Shown: one piece after another, positions 24,601 to 35,969 of the stretch
Numbering within the stretch: the first letter of the stretch is position 1
Layout of the letters: the number at the start of each line of letters is the position of its first letter
Assembly (NCBI GenBank): GCA_022702705.1
Contig: CM040428.1
Span: forward strand, 92,934,287 to 92,998,286
DNA from: Papilionanthe hookeriana x Papilionanthe teres
Lineage: Eukaryota > Streptophyta > Magnoliopsida > Asparagales > Orchidaceae
Reading direction: 5' to 3'
Length of the DNA: 64,000 nucleotides
The notes under the pieces: generated by a model
Databases searched by the model: none
What the model was told of the DNA's origin: nothing
What the model saw: the letters and a program-made list of their open reading frames with translations, nothing else
Made by a program: the position numbers and the translations under genes

Positions 24601-26459
24601 CAGAGAGAAAAGAGATATTAGGAGTTAAAGGGAGAGAGAGTGTGAGGGAGGGAGGAGGGAGGGAGACAGAGAAGAGAGAGATAGAGAGCTAAAGAATGAA
24701 AGAGAGAGAGTGAGAGAGCAAGAGAGATATATACGGAGAGAGAGTGAGAGAGGAGAGATGCGTAAGGAAAGATAGTGAGAGATAGGTGAGACATGTGGAG
24801 GGAGAGGTTAAAGGGAGAGAGAAAGCAGAAAAATGAGAGAGAAGAGAGAGGGATTGAGAGAGACAAATGTTGGAGAGAGAGTGTGTGAGGAATGGGACAT
24901 AGAAAGAGAGATGACAGAGTGACAAAATGAGATCAGTAGAGAGAAGGTAAGATAACATGAAATAAAAGAGTAGAGAGGAGAGAGATAGACCAATGGAGTG
25001 AGAGATACTAAGAGTGAGGGATCGGGAGACAGAGAAAGAGATAAATAGAAAGAAAAGTGAATGAGGAATAATAGAGTAAGAAAAGGTGTGTGGAGGGAGA
25101 GACGAAGGCGAGCAAGTGAATGAGTCAAAGAGAGAGACAGAGAGATCAAGACGGAGAAGGAGAGAGTGTGTGAAAGAGAGGTGAGAGAGAGACACAGAGA
25201 TGAAGGAGGGAAAGTGAGGAGAGAGTGAGAGAGAGAGTGGGGAGGAGGGAGGGAAAGAGGAAGGAGAGAGAAAGAAGAGAGAGCAATAAAAGAGCGATAA
25301 GGTGAGAGAAGGATCAAAGAATGAGAACAGTAGAGGGAACGATTAAGAGGATGATATGTTACTTAAGAGCGGGATCGAAGAGAGAGGGAGTGAGAAAGAG
25401 GTAAGATAAATAGAAAGGGGAATGTGTGTGCGCGCAATTGAGTGTAATGGAAAAAGAGAGTAATCAAAGTGCTTAAAAGAATGATTGTGTATAACGAGTG
25501 AAAGATGAGAGGAGAAGGAGAGATTGAAGAGAGGAGGATAAAGGGTGACAGAGTTAGAAAAGTGTAGATAGAAGAATGTGTGAAGGAAGATAGGAGCAAG
25601 AGATAGTGAGCTAGGAGGAAAAATTTTAGGAGAATAAGAGAAAGAGTGAGATATGCGGGAGTGTGCGAGAACAAGGAAGGGAGGGTGATCGAGAGGGAGA
25701 GAGGGATGAGAGAGAGACAAAGGGGAGATGATGAGGAGAAAAAAGTGAGGATAAGATATAAAAGTGCTCATGAGAAAGAGAATTGAGAGTTAGAAAGAGA
25801 GCGAGTCGAGTAAAGTGAGTGAAATCGAGGATAGAGAGACCGGAGCAAGAAAGAGGGAAATACAATGTAGAAAAAAGAGAGAGAAAAGAGAGGGAGAGAA
25901 GAGAGAACATACGAATGGAAGAGCAAGAGAGAAAGAGGAGAGGAAGATAATAACCGAGAGAGAGGAAGAAAATTAAATAGCGACCGAGAGATATTTTCGC
26001 AGAGGAGAAAATATATATATATACATATGGCTTATAAGATAGTTCTAGAGAAGATAGAATAGGTGCTGAGAGGAAGCGAGAGAGAGATAAGAGAAAGGCA
26101 AAAAGAAGAGAGGGATAAAAATCAAGAAGGAAATGTAGAGCAAGGGAAAATACAATCGGAGTAAGGAAGGGAAATAAAGAGATTAAGAGAGACAAAGGAG
26201 AGAGAAGCATGAGGTGGAAAGAAATGACGTCACGGGAGAGAACAAGATAAAGAGAAAGAGAGAGAGAATGAGGAGAGGGAGAGAGTGTAAGTGTAGGGAG
26301 AGGAAGAGAGGGAAAGGGGGAGGGAAGGAGAAAGAAATAAGTGAGAAACAAGGAAAATCGATGAAAGTGCGAGAGTGAAGAAGAAATAAACGGATCGAGA
26401 AAATGAGGGAAGCGGGAGAGAAGCCGTAGGATGAAGAGCAAGAGAGTTGGGCGACGTAG
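21460..26459 (-). repeat. GA-strand block 6, ending at island 2
   Basis: Starts at the D-D junction. 21460-23900 belongs to the left inverted arm. Exact gctacataagggagac is found at 23347 and 24434. A reversed landmark A-like segment is near 23947-23975. From about 25.74 to 26.2 kb the block resembles 48.3-48.8 kb, including the ata-rich stretch followed by ...tctagag (26000-26060 versus 48545-48590) and the aaatgtagagcaaggga segment at about 26130. A TGACGTCA palindrome at 26225 is probably chance. Confidence 0.93.
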
Positions 26460-26469
26460 TGAGAGAGAT

Positions 26470-28260
26470 ATATATACAAACAAATTTTTAAAAGGATTTA
26501 ATAATTAAGTCTTTTAATATTTTAAATTTGAGTTATCATTTTAATTAAGAATTGAATATTAATGAGATAATTAATTTAGGGATTTTTTTAAATTAAAGAA
26601 CAAATCTCTTCCTAATAATATCCCTATTTTAATAATTCCAATTTTATTATTCTTCCAAATTTAATCCATTATTTAATTAAAGTTTAATCATTTTAAAATT
26701 GTTTAATGGGTTTCTACCCTTTAATTATTTAAATTTCAATCATTCAAATCAGATTAGGATCAAATATTTTACTTGTTAATTTTTTTATTAAACCTAAAGT
26801 TTTAATTAAGGATTAAAATTTTAATTACCATTTTACCCTTTAAGCTTAATGAATTCATAACTCACTAAATTGAACTCAAATGAACTTGAAATTTTTATGT
26901 GACTTCACTCATATGCCAATAAAGACATGAGAGGAGAAAATGTGATTTTTCTGTATTTAATTTATTTATATAATTATTTTTGGTGAAAAATAGAGATTTC
27001 CAAGGAAAATTTAATAACATGACCAGGGGAAAGTTTCTATCCTTAAGAAAATTAGGGAACATTCCTAACAACCAGAGGACCACTTGGACCAATTTTGGTG
27101 AATTTTTGAATTATATTATTTTTATTATAATTATTTTAAGTTTTGGAGTGTTAATTAATTTAAAAATAAAATAAATGTTGAAAAATGAATTTTATATTTT
27201 TCAAAAATCTCTCTGTTATCAAGGAAACCAGAGAAGCAAATTTTGCAATTTTTTGATTTTTCTATAATTTATTATAATTATTTTTGTGAAAAAGCTAGAA
27301 AACATATTTTTTTAATTTTAAAATTACCTTAAAGCTTTAAAACTTAATATCTCACTAAATAGACCTAAGAAAAATGTGGGATTTGTTCCTATGTGATTAA
27401 AATTTAAAATGTGACATTTTGGTGAATTTTATTATTTTTGTGATTTTTATTATTTTTTAATTATTAAAAATATTAAAATATGATTAAAAATCAACTTTTT
27501 TAGAAAATTGAAATTTTAATTTTGTTAAATTCCCCTAATATTAGAGAGGCTCCAAAACCAATTTGGTGAATTTTTAAAAAGTATTTTAAAAGTTATGAAT
27601 TTTTAAATTTTAAAATGACTAAGTGGCTTAATCAACCCAATTAGTGGGGCTAACCAAGTCCAATTGACCTCAAATTTTTGTGATGGGTTCCTCTGATCCT
27701 AAAGGTCAGTGGAGAAATGATTTCAAGTCAATTTGATGCATGGTTAACTTTAATTAATTAAAGACCTATTTTGGGTTTTTAAGCCAATTAGGGTTGTTTT
27801 AAATGAACTAAGTCAAAACCTATTTTTCCTAAGGTTCTCTGGTCATAAGAAACATCACCAAATTTTCCTAGAATTTATTTCACAACATGCTATTTATTGG
27901 AATTAAAATACTCAAAACAGTAACCTGAATTTGAAAAATCAATAACTTTTCATAGGGATGGCCTCGACTTTGGAAAATTCGGGGAATGTTCCCAAATTCG
28001 GAGGCTTCAAAAGCCCTATGGTCTCATGCCATGGTGAATTGTATGCATGCATGGAGAATTAAAATAATGCAGAGAGTAAATAAATTATAAAAAATAAAAT
28101 ACTTGATGAAATTAAATGATTTCTTTTCCACATTATTCTCCTCCGTTCATCGAGCAAGAGGGTATTTTTATTTTATTTTTCTGATTTTTCTACACGGAGA
28201 TATGAATTTTTGAAGTTTAGGGAATTAAATAAATAGAAAAATATCCTAATTTTCTATTTA
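26470..28260 (-). repeat. AT-rich part of island 2 with diverged ~490-bp repeats
   Basis: The segment is strongly AT-rich. A motif around attacc...ctttaa...ctcactaaat occurs near 26825-26870 and 27321-27360, and a weaker relative at 27616-27690. A second motif around accaattttggtgaattttt occurs at 27089-27108, with relatives at 27557-27575 and 27976-28040. The first two copies of both motifs are about 475-495 bp apart. This suggests an LTR tail built by old tandem duplication. Confidence 0.6.
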
Positions 28261-28460
28261 TCCACGCGGCGCCGCGTCAACCTCGGCGGCTCCGAACGCC
28301 GCGTGTCGCGCTCCCATTCGACGCCGCCACCCGAGTCGGCGGCCGGGCCCCGCAGTTCTCGTACCGTCTCCCGGTCCGACGCCATCCGAGCCGTTCATCC
28401 GCGCGTGTATTGAATGGACGGCATCCGTTCATCGTCCCCGAGCGTCCTCACCCGAGAGCC
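28261..28460. other. CpG-dense patch in island 2
   Basis: An abrupt change from AT-rich to very GC- and CpG-rich sequence, the only such patch in the window. It contains a perfect 14-bp palindrome, acgcggcgccgcgt, at 28264-28277. In the inferred minus orientation it lies downstream of the TATA-like box and the possible splice donor, that is in the transcribed part of the LTR. Its function is unknown. Confidence 0.8.
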
Positions 28461-28631
28461 GTCCACACTAAATCCCTAAGATCTCACTCGATACTCAATG
28501 GATTTTTATGTTCTTATGCTCTATGGATTCGTCTTGAAGAGACGAACACATCTATACGGTTAACATGCATTGATAATATGGCATTTGAAATGGAGAATCT
28601 CCAGAAGCTCGGGATGAAGAATTAGCTCATA

Positions 28632-29066
28632 CCTTTGCTCAGAGAAGTGTGGCTTCAATCTGAGAGTTGTTGCACCTTCGATTGGATCCTAGCAAGCTCC
28701 GGATGAAGTCTCCCGGTCGCAGTGAATTGTCTGGATGTGATTTCGACCAAGCCCGATCGCAAAGCTTGGAGGCTGGAGCAACTGGGTGGCCTGGAGATGG
28801 GGCTTTTACTGGTGGACACCTTCCCTTGGTTTGGTGAAGGTGTAGAACCAATCAATTTGGGAATTGCCTCACTGTGGAGAAGTGTCCTGGTTTTGGGTGG
28901 AATTTCAACTCTGAAATTGAGCTCGCGGAGGAGAAATGGCGGGGGGATCTCACTTGGGAATCAAGTGCTCGTGTATGGGGAGGAGTACGGAACAATTTTG
29001 GCAGAGTTTTGGTAAGGTTTGTGCTTTGCTCTTTTTTCCATGGCCGAGAGGGGTGGAGTTTAAATA
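28632..29066 (-). promoter_or_regulatory. Candidate LTR promoter and leader, minus strand
   Basis: Reading the minus strand, ctcctatttaaactcc (29055-29070) is a TATA-like box in GC-rich surroundings. Transcription would start some 30 bp downstream, near 29030. A small open frame of 66 codons (28855 down to 28655, starting MIGSTPSPNQ) sits in the leader, overlapped by a 70-codon frame in another phase. It has no recognisable domain. A donor-like gagcaaag^gtatgag lies at 28633/28632. The sequence shows these motifs; transcription and splicing are inference. Confidence 0.35.
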
Positions 29067-29594
29067 GGAGAGGGTGGAGGGCCTCCCAGGGGGAGTTGAG
29101 GCATGGGATCAGCTGCTCTGGTGAGGAGAAGAACAGCCATGGTGACCACTAGGCATGGGGCAGCTCAGCAAGTGAGAATTTCAATGTTGGCTCACATGTG
29201 AGCTCTCGGCCATGGTGTTTTCCGGCGGCTCGGTGGCCGGCCGACCGGGCATTGGTCACCATCTTGGTCGGGGAGGTCGTGGTCGGGGCTTAGTGCAATC
29301 AATTAGCATTGGCCATGTGTAAAGGGTTTGATTTAGATGGAATGAGGGCATGGCTAAATTTTAACCTAAATGGGTCAACCCACCCATTTGGGCTAGGTGC
29401 ACCACCCAAGGCCTGGTTTTGGCTGAGGGAAAAGTGATTTGGCTCGAGCATAATCGGTAGGGTCAAGTCACCATCCAAGCACAATTAGGCATAAGCATGG
29501 TTAAGGGGAATCATGGGAGTGGTTAATCACCTTTAGGAATTAAGGAAAGAGTCTCCTCCTTTTGCCCAAAATGGCATGGTAACATGTAAAGAGG

Positions 29595-29652
29595 CTCTCA
29601 TGGCTTGCATATGGCTTGTGCATGGCTCCATGGCTCCATTTGGCTTGGGAAA
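29595..29652 (+). repeat. Short catggct-type repeat cluster
   Basis: Variants of catggct(t/c)c recur five times within about 55 bp (tcatggcttg, atatggcttg, gcatggctcc, atggctcc, tttggcttgg). This is a low-order local expansion inside island 2. Confidence 0.7.
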
Positions 29653-29779
29653 AGGTTGGGTCAATTTCATGAAAATGGGTTTTAAGAATTTTGGATAATT
29701 TGGGGTGATTTGGCATGTGGCTTGATTTGGAATTATTTGATTGATGATTTTGGAACTTAGGGACAATTTTGATTAAATG

Positions 29780-30950
29780 GATGATGAAAGGAAGTGTCAT
29801 GTGGGCTTTAGATGAATTTGGGCTTTTGAATTTGAAGGGAGTGGGCTTTTAGGAAAGTTTAAGGGAAATGGGCTTTTGATTTTAGGATGGGCATTTGGAT
29901 AAAAAATTTTGTGAAGAACTTTGTCAAATAAATGTCATAATTGGTTTAGGGATGTTCTATGAAGGGCTTGGAATCAATTTGATGTGATTTGGAGTTGAAT
30001 TGGTTTGAATTTGGATTTATTTGGTAAGTGTGCCTATGTAGGTCCAAGTGGACCAAGTTGGGCTAATGTTGGGCTAGGGTTGAAATTGATATAAAATCAA
30101 TGTTGAGAAATGTTTATGGGAGTGTTTCAAAGAGGTTTTGACTTTGGTTTGGCTTTGATTTTGGGGTTTGGGCTCATTTGGGTTAGGTTTGGGTTTGGGT
30201 CAAAATTGGGCCTTTTGGTTTTGGGTTGAATTTGAGTGGGGGTTGGGTCTAAATTTTGGGCAAATCATGTTAGTTTTTTGTTTGTGGGGATGCTAAGGAA
30301 GATTTAGAAAAGATTTGGGGTTAATTGGAATTGAATTGGGTGAGTTTGGGTTAGGTTTAGGTCATGGGTCCAAATTGGGCTTTAAGGCCAAAAGTGAGAT
30401 TGGATCCAAATGTCAATCAAATTGGGCTTGGATTTGGTCTAGATTGGTTTTGGGGATGTTGAATTGAAGTTTAGAATTGAATTGGACCAAAATTGGGGTC
30501 AATTGGGTAGGTTTGGTTTGACATTGGGTTCACTTAGGGTTAAAATGGGTCAAATTGGGGGTTTTGACAAAAGTAGGGTAAATTGACAAAATTGGCCCAT
30601 GGTTTAGTTGGACAAAATGAAATTGGGAATATTTGGGATTTTCTGGAATTTTCTGGGAATTTTCTGAATTTTTTGATTTTTTGGCCAAGAGGGGTATTTT
30701 GGGTATTTAGAGGGTATTGGGAGGTTTTCTTGGAATATTTGGTATTTTTGGGTATGGATGATCAATTTAAGTGATGTGGAAATTTTTGGGATTGATTTTG
30801 GAGAATTTTGGGTAATTTGGAAATTTTTGAGAAATTTGGGTAATTTTAAGGGTTTTGGGTAGGTTTAGTAGGTGTAGGGTCTCGGGGGTCAAAAATTGAA
30901 AATTTGGGAAATTGAAGATTGGGTGAATTTGGGTGGAAAGAAGTCATTTT
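29780..30950. other. G/T-rich tract with possible quadruplex runs
   Basis: The shown strand is rich in ttggg, tttggg and ggttt and poor in C. The best cluster is 30163-30210, with runs GGGG (30163), GGG (30170), GGG (30180), GGG (30191), GGG (30197) and GGG (30208). Loops are 3, 7, 8, 3 and 8 nt, close to a canonical G-quadruplex. In the proposed LTR orientation this is the C/A-rich upstream (U3) region. One 191-base open frame (30583-30774) is judged non-coding. Confidence 0.65.
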
Positions 30951-30956
30951 GGTTGA

Positions 30957-31010
30957 GCCATGAAGCCATGAAGCCATGAAGCCATATCAAGCCCACATGA
31001 GCCATGAAGG
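30957..31010 (+). repeat. 8-bp minisatellite gccatgaa
   Basis: gccatgaa is repeated at 30957, 30965 and 30973, followed by gccat at 30981 and another gccatgaagg at 31001 after a short gap. Confidence 0.95.
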
Positions 31011-31140
31011 GACTCACTTGAGGCATTCACTATGTTGTTCCTAACCCTCTTAGCCAAGGGCTTAGGGGTTAAGGATCATCCATGTGGATCACCTACATGA
31101 GTCAGGAGGTCAAGTTAGGTATGGGTGTGGTTTTATGAGG

Positions 31141-31192
31141 TATGTGGAAGTGTAGTGTGTAGGTGTAGTGTATAAGTGTGGTGTGTGTAAGT
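31141..31192 (+). repeat. Degenerate GT-rich repeat
   Basis: Imperfect repeats of gtgtagtgt, aagtgtagt and gtgtgta type over about 50 bp inside island 2. No further function can be inferred. Confidence 0.75.
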
Positions 31193-31445
31193 CGGCCCCT
31201 TCACTGCACCGAGCCACCTGTGAGCGGTCCTAAGGCCAAAGAGTCCTATAGGAACTCATCCTTTAAACTTCCACATTTGATTTCAACCCTCTAGGTGATT
31301 AGGGGTCTACGGTCAAGTTTGTGGAGTTTGCAGGGAGTTAAGAAGTGGTTTGAATTTCTAAAAGGTGGGTCCCAATTCTAGTCCTCTAAGATAGTCAAAG
31401 GAAAAGCCTAAGGCTAGATCCTAAGTACTAAAGAGAAGAAGAGAA

Positions 31446-31466
31446 GACCTCATCAAAAATGAGGTC
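31446..31466. repeat. Perfect 8-bp inverted repeat at the right edge of island 2
   Basis: gacctcat (31446-31453), loop caaaa, atgaggtc (31459-31466). It ends 4 bp before the CA at 31469-31470 that I take as the island edge. In the minus orientation this would be the first 25 bp of the LTR. Confidence 0.9.
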
Positions 31467-31470
31467 AACA

Positions 31471-34400
31471 TGTACTCCCTCTCTTTTTATCCCTCACTCA
31501 CTCTTACGTGATCTTCCCTCAGTCCATCTCTTCCTTACTCTTTCCTACTCTCTCTCTCTCTTTTTGAACCCTCTCACTACCTCCTATCTTTCTTTCTCAC
31601 TCACTCTCTATTCCATTTCTTTTTATCTCAATCTCACACTTTGTTCTGTCCTCTCTTTTGATGATTATTTTATCCTTCACTACCTTTCTCTCACCCTCCC
31701 TCCATCATTCACTCCCCAAATTCCTCTCTTTCTCCCACTCTCCATATCTCACTCATTTTCTACCTCTCACTCTCTCTTCTCTCACTTTCTCCACTCTATT
31801 TCTCTCTTACACCTTCTCACCCTTTCTCGCTCCCCCTCTCTCTTCAGTTTCACTCCCACACTCCCTCTCTCCTTCTCGCTCCATGTTCAATCTCTCTTTG
31901 ATTTCTCCTTCTCCTCTCTCTCCTCTCAATCTTTCTCTCCCTCTCTCCCCTATCTCTTGCTTCTTCCCTCCCTCCCTCTCTCTTCCTTTCTCACTGTCCT
32001 TTTCTCTGTCACACACTCTCTCCTTCTTTCCCTCTAACTCTCTTTCATTTCACCCCCTCTCTCCCACTAAATCACATTCTCTACCCCCTCCCTTCCTCTC
32101 TTTCACTCTCTCTATATCTTCAATCAATCTCTCTTCAATATCACCCTCTCTTCCCCTCTTACTCCCACTTACTTCATTCTCTCTCACTCCCTCCCTCCAT
32201 TTATTTCTGTCTCACTCTCTCTTTCTCTTGCTCTTTTATTTATTTTTTTCTTTATCATTTTTTCTTTCTCTATTTCTCTCTCTCTCTCGCACACGCACCC
32301 TTACTCTCTTTTGCCACTCTCTCTTTTCACTTTACTCGCTCTTTCTCTCCAACCATCTCTCACTCTCTTCCTATCTCCCTCTCCCCTTCTTCCACTAATT
32401 CAATCTCTCTCTCTCCTTATCACCGTCTCCCCCACTATCTCTACATCCCCTATATATCTCCCTATCTCTTACCCTCACTCATTATCTTTTCCTCTTTCTT
32501 CCCTGAGTCTCTCTTATTTCTATATTTGCCTCACCCTCTCTCCTTCGCTCCCTCCCGCTCACTCTTTAATCCATATCTTCACTCCCTCTCTTCCTCTCTC
32601 ACCCTATTTCATCTTTCTTTTTTGTTTCTTGCTTTCTTATTCCCTCTTTATCTCTCTATCTTACTCTTTCTTCTATCAACCTCTTTTCTCTCTCTTTACT
32701 CACTCTTTTCTCCCTTTATCTCTCAGCCTTCCTCCCTCACACTCTCTGTCAATTTCACTCACATCTTTCTCTCTCCCTTCATATCCATCTCTTTATTAAT
32801 TATTTTATCTCCCATTCTTTCCCCTCTATCCCTCTGTCTTTCAATCTCACTTTCACTTTCTCCCTCTTTCTCTACATACTCCTCTCTTGCTCTTTATACA
32901 CTCACTCATTCACTCCCTTCCCTCCCTCACATTTTCACTTTCACTCGGTCTCATTCCCAAACTCTTGCTTTCTCTTCTATCACTTTATCTTTCCTATATT
33001 TCTCTCTCATACTTCATCTCCCATTCTCTCGGTCTCTCTCTCAACTTTTCTTTCCCTTTCTCTCCCCCATGCTTCCCTCCCTCCCAATCTCTCTATCTTA
33101 GTATCTTTCCCCATCTCTCTCTCTCTCTCTCCCTCTCCATCTTCTCTCCTTTCCTCTCACTCATTCTCTTAATCTCCCTCCCAATCTCAATCTTGTTCAC
33201 TATCTTCTGCTCTCTCCTTTGCTCTCGCTTCTTCTCTCTCTCTCTCTCTCTTAAATTTTTCTTTCTCTCTCCCCCTCTCTCACCCCATCTATCTTCAACC
33301 TCTCTCACTCTTTCCCTCTATATCCCCTTGTCTAAGTCTCCCTTAATCTTGCCCTATACCTTTCTCTTTCTCACTATCTCTCACTCTTTATTATGTTTCT
33401 CTCTATGGCTCTCTCTTGCTCTCTTTTCTCTTTCCTTACTCTTTCTTGATCTCCCTATATCCATCACTCTAGATCTCTCTACCTTCCTCTCTTTCTCTCT
33501 CTTCTCTCTCTCACCTTCTCCTCTCTCTCATTGTTTAATAGTTTCTCTCCTTTCTCCCCCCTCTCTCTTTATTTTTCTCTCTTTTTCTGTCTAGCTCCCT
33601 CTTTCTCGCCCTCTCTTTTGTCACTCTTTATTCCTTCTATATTTCTTTCTGTCTTTGTCACTCTCTCGTCCCTTCGCTCCTCACTCTCTTTAGTTTCACT
33701 CTCACTGTTACTCCCTCACTCGCTTCTCTCCATCTTTTTCTCTTGCACTCTCTTTATTCTCTCTCCCTCTCTCTCTCACCTCCCTTCCTAACTCTCTTGC
33801 ACTCTCTTTATTCTCTCTCCCTCTCTCTCTCTCTCACCTCCCTCCCTAACTCTCTTTCTTTCTCCATCTATCATTGTCACTCTTGCTCCTTTCTCTTTCT
33901 CTCTCTTACCCACTCTCTCTCTTAAGCTTCACTCTAATTCCTAGTCGCTCAGTTTATCTCATTCACCCTCTTTATTCTCACTCCCACTTTCCATATTTGT
34001 TTAGCTCACACTTTCAATCCCCTTTGCTTTATCTTCTTTGAGTCACTTTTCTCCCTCTATTTCTACCTTACCCTCTCTCCCTCTGGCTCACTCTTCAATC
34101 CCTCTCATATCTTGATCTCACACTCTCTCTCTATATTTCATCTCTTTATATTGTTTATGTGCTCTCTTTTGCTCTTTCTTCTATCTTCGTCTCCTCTCTC
34201 TTTAGTCACTTTTCTATCCCTCTATATTCCTCTCTCTCCTTTCCTTCTCACTCATTCTCTTACAATCCCATCCTCTTTCACTCCCTCCTTCCCTCTCTTT
34301 CCGCCTTCTCCCTATCTCTATTCTCTCTCTCTTTTTGCACTTACTCAAACTTCATCCCTCTTATATTCTCCATCGTTCTCTCCCATTCTCTCTCTCAATT

Positions 34401-35969
34401 TTATTCTTACTATTTTATTTTCTTCCCCCTTCTATCTAATGCTCATATCTCTATCTCTATCTTTATCTACCAATTTATATATCTATTCTTTCGCTCTCTC
34501 TCAATCTAACCCTTCATGACTCACTTTCTCACAGCACCTCTCTCATTGTCACTCTTCCTTCTCGCCCCTTTCTCTTCAATTTATCTATTTATTCCCTCCC
34601 TTACTCTCTCTTTTCTCTCTATTTTTTTCTATATTTTATGGTCCCTCTCAACCCACTATTCAATTTAAATCTCATTCATACTCCCTCTCCCTCTCTAACT
34701 CTCTATTCTCTCTCCCTTTCTCTCTCTTCCTCTGTTATGTTATTTTATTATCCTCTCCTCTTACTCTTTCTCTCCATCTATCCACCACTAATTCTCACTC
34801 TCACTGTCTGGTTCTCTCTCCCCCTCCCACTATCTCTCACACTCTCTTCTCTCTCCCTCTCTCTCCCACACACATGCACTCACTCTTTCTCTCCCTCTTG
34901 CCCTTCCTCACTCTCCCTTTCTCTATCTCCCTGTCACTACCTTCCCTCTCTCACTCTCACTCATTACCTTCTGTGCCTTCCATCTCTCTCACTCTTTCAC
35001 ACATTATTCTCTCTCTCTGTCTTAATATATATTTTATTCCTCTCTATTATTTGACTCTTTCGATCCATCTATCTCCTCTCCCTTTCTCACTCTCTTTCCT
35101 CCCTCCCTCTCTCTGACTTCCATCCCTCCTATTCAGACATACGTACACAAATACTCTCCCTTTCTTTTTCTCACTCCTTCCCCCTCTCCTCACCCACTCC
35201 CTCTATCACACTCCCTCCCATTCTCTTTCTCCATTTATCACTCTCCCTCTTCCTCCCTCTCCCTCTTATTCTCCCTGCTCCCTCTCTCTCCTCACTTCAT
35301 CCTTTCCTACTTATTCTCATAGACGTGCTCGGTCTCTCTTTCTCCCTCATATGTTCCTCCCTCTCACTCTTGCATCCCCTCTTTCTCTATCTGCCACTCT
35401 CCACTTTCTTTTTCTTTATCTTCCTCTCTCTCTCTCTCTCTCTCCCTCCCTCCCCCTCTTCTTTCTCACTTGCTCTATCTTACATCTCTCTCTATAAGTA
35501 TTCTCTCCTTCTCTCATAATGTCGCTCTCACTCTTCCTCTCTCTAACTTATTATCTCCCTCCCCTCTTTTTCTCTTGCTCTTCCTCTTCCTTTTGTTCTC
35601 TCTTCCTCTTCTCTCGTGATTTCTCTATTACCCTTCTCTCTTATTCGCCCTCTCTTCATCCTCAATTTCACTCACTCGTACTCCTCTCCCTCTCTTTCTC
35701 ATTTTCTCTCGTACTCTCTCTTACAATCTGTCCTATTTTACCAATTCCCTCTCTCTTCTAATTGTTTATCCTCCTCTATCACTCACACACACTCTCTTGC
35801 ATGCCTCCAGCTCAGTCACTCTCCCTCCCTCCTTCCCTCGCTCCCTCCCTCTCCATCTCCATCTCCCACTCTCACTTGCTTGCTCTATCTCTCCCTCTCT
35901 CTCTCTCTCACTTTCTTCTTCTCTCTCCTTATTCCTCTAGCTCACGCTCTTTCTCAATCTTCCTTTTTA
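31471..35969 (+). repeat. CT-strand block 7 with one well-ordered unit
   Basis: The unit starts almost at once: A at 31505, B at 32069, C at about 32240, D at 32746, E at about 33165 and F at about 33376 (short E-F form). A 54-58 bp tandem duplication is at 33739-33850, and a (CT)n tract is at 35424-35444. The block ends at the 35.97-kb switch, tcctttttaatagataaaa. Confidence 0.93.
33739..33850 (+). repeat. 54-58 bp tandem duplication
   Basis: ttgcactctctttattctct occurs at 33743 and 33797. The second copy has four more bases of CT and one substitution (cttcctaac versus ctccctaac). Confidence 0.92.

Larger units (their letters stand above)
26460..31470 (-). mobile_element. Island 2: probable solo LTR of a plant LTR retrotransposon, minus orientation
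   Basis: About 5 kb of non-satellite DNA with TG at the left edge (26460) and CA at the right edge (31469-31470). Read on the minus strand it has a C/A-rich upstream half, a TATA-like box near 29059-29066, a leader of moderate GC, a possible splice donor at 28632, a CpG-dense patch and a long AT-rich tail with internal repeats. That layout resembles U3-R-U5 of the long LTRs of plant Ty3/gypsy elements. No gag, protease, reverse transcriptase or integrase coding is present, hence 'solo LTR'. I found no convincing 5-bp target duplication (cgtag versus tgtac), and the flanks have opposite strand asymmetry, so the edges are approximate. The alternative is a fragment of a larger element. Confidence 0.5.

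Noticed and set aside
26225..26232. TGACGTCA palindrome, a possible bZIP-type site
   Set aside because: A single 8-mer in a GA array with no gene nearby; chance cannot be excluded.
28722..29152. Overlapping plus-strand open frames of 97 and 92 codons in island 2
   Set aside because: They overlap each other in different phases and oppose the inferred minus orientation of the LTR; no domain is recognisable.
29533..29800. Minus-strand open frames of 77 and 86 codons
   Set aside because: Overlapping frames in the C/A-rich upstream half of the proposed LTR, with no domain and repetitive composition.
30530..30545. Telomere-like ttagggtt
   Set aside because: Isolated and embedded in degenerate G/T-rich sequence; no tandem TTTAGGG array is present, so this is not an interstitial telomere.
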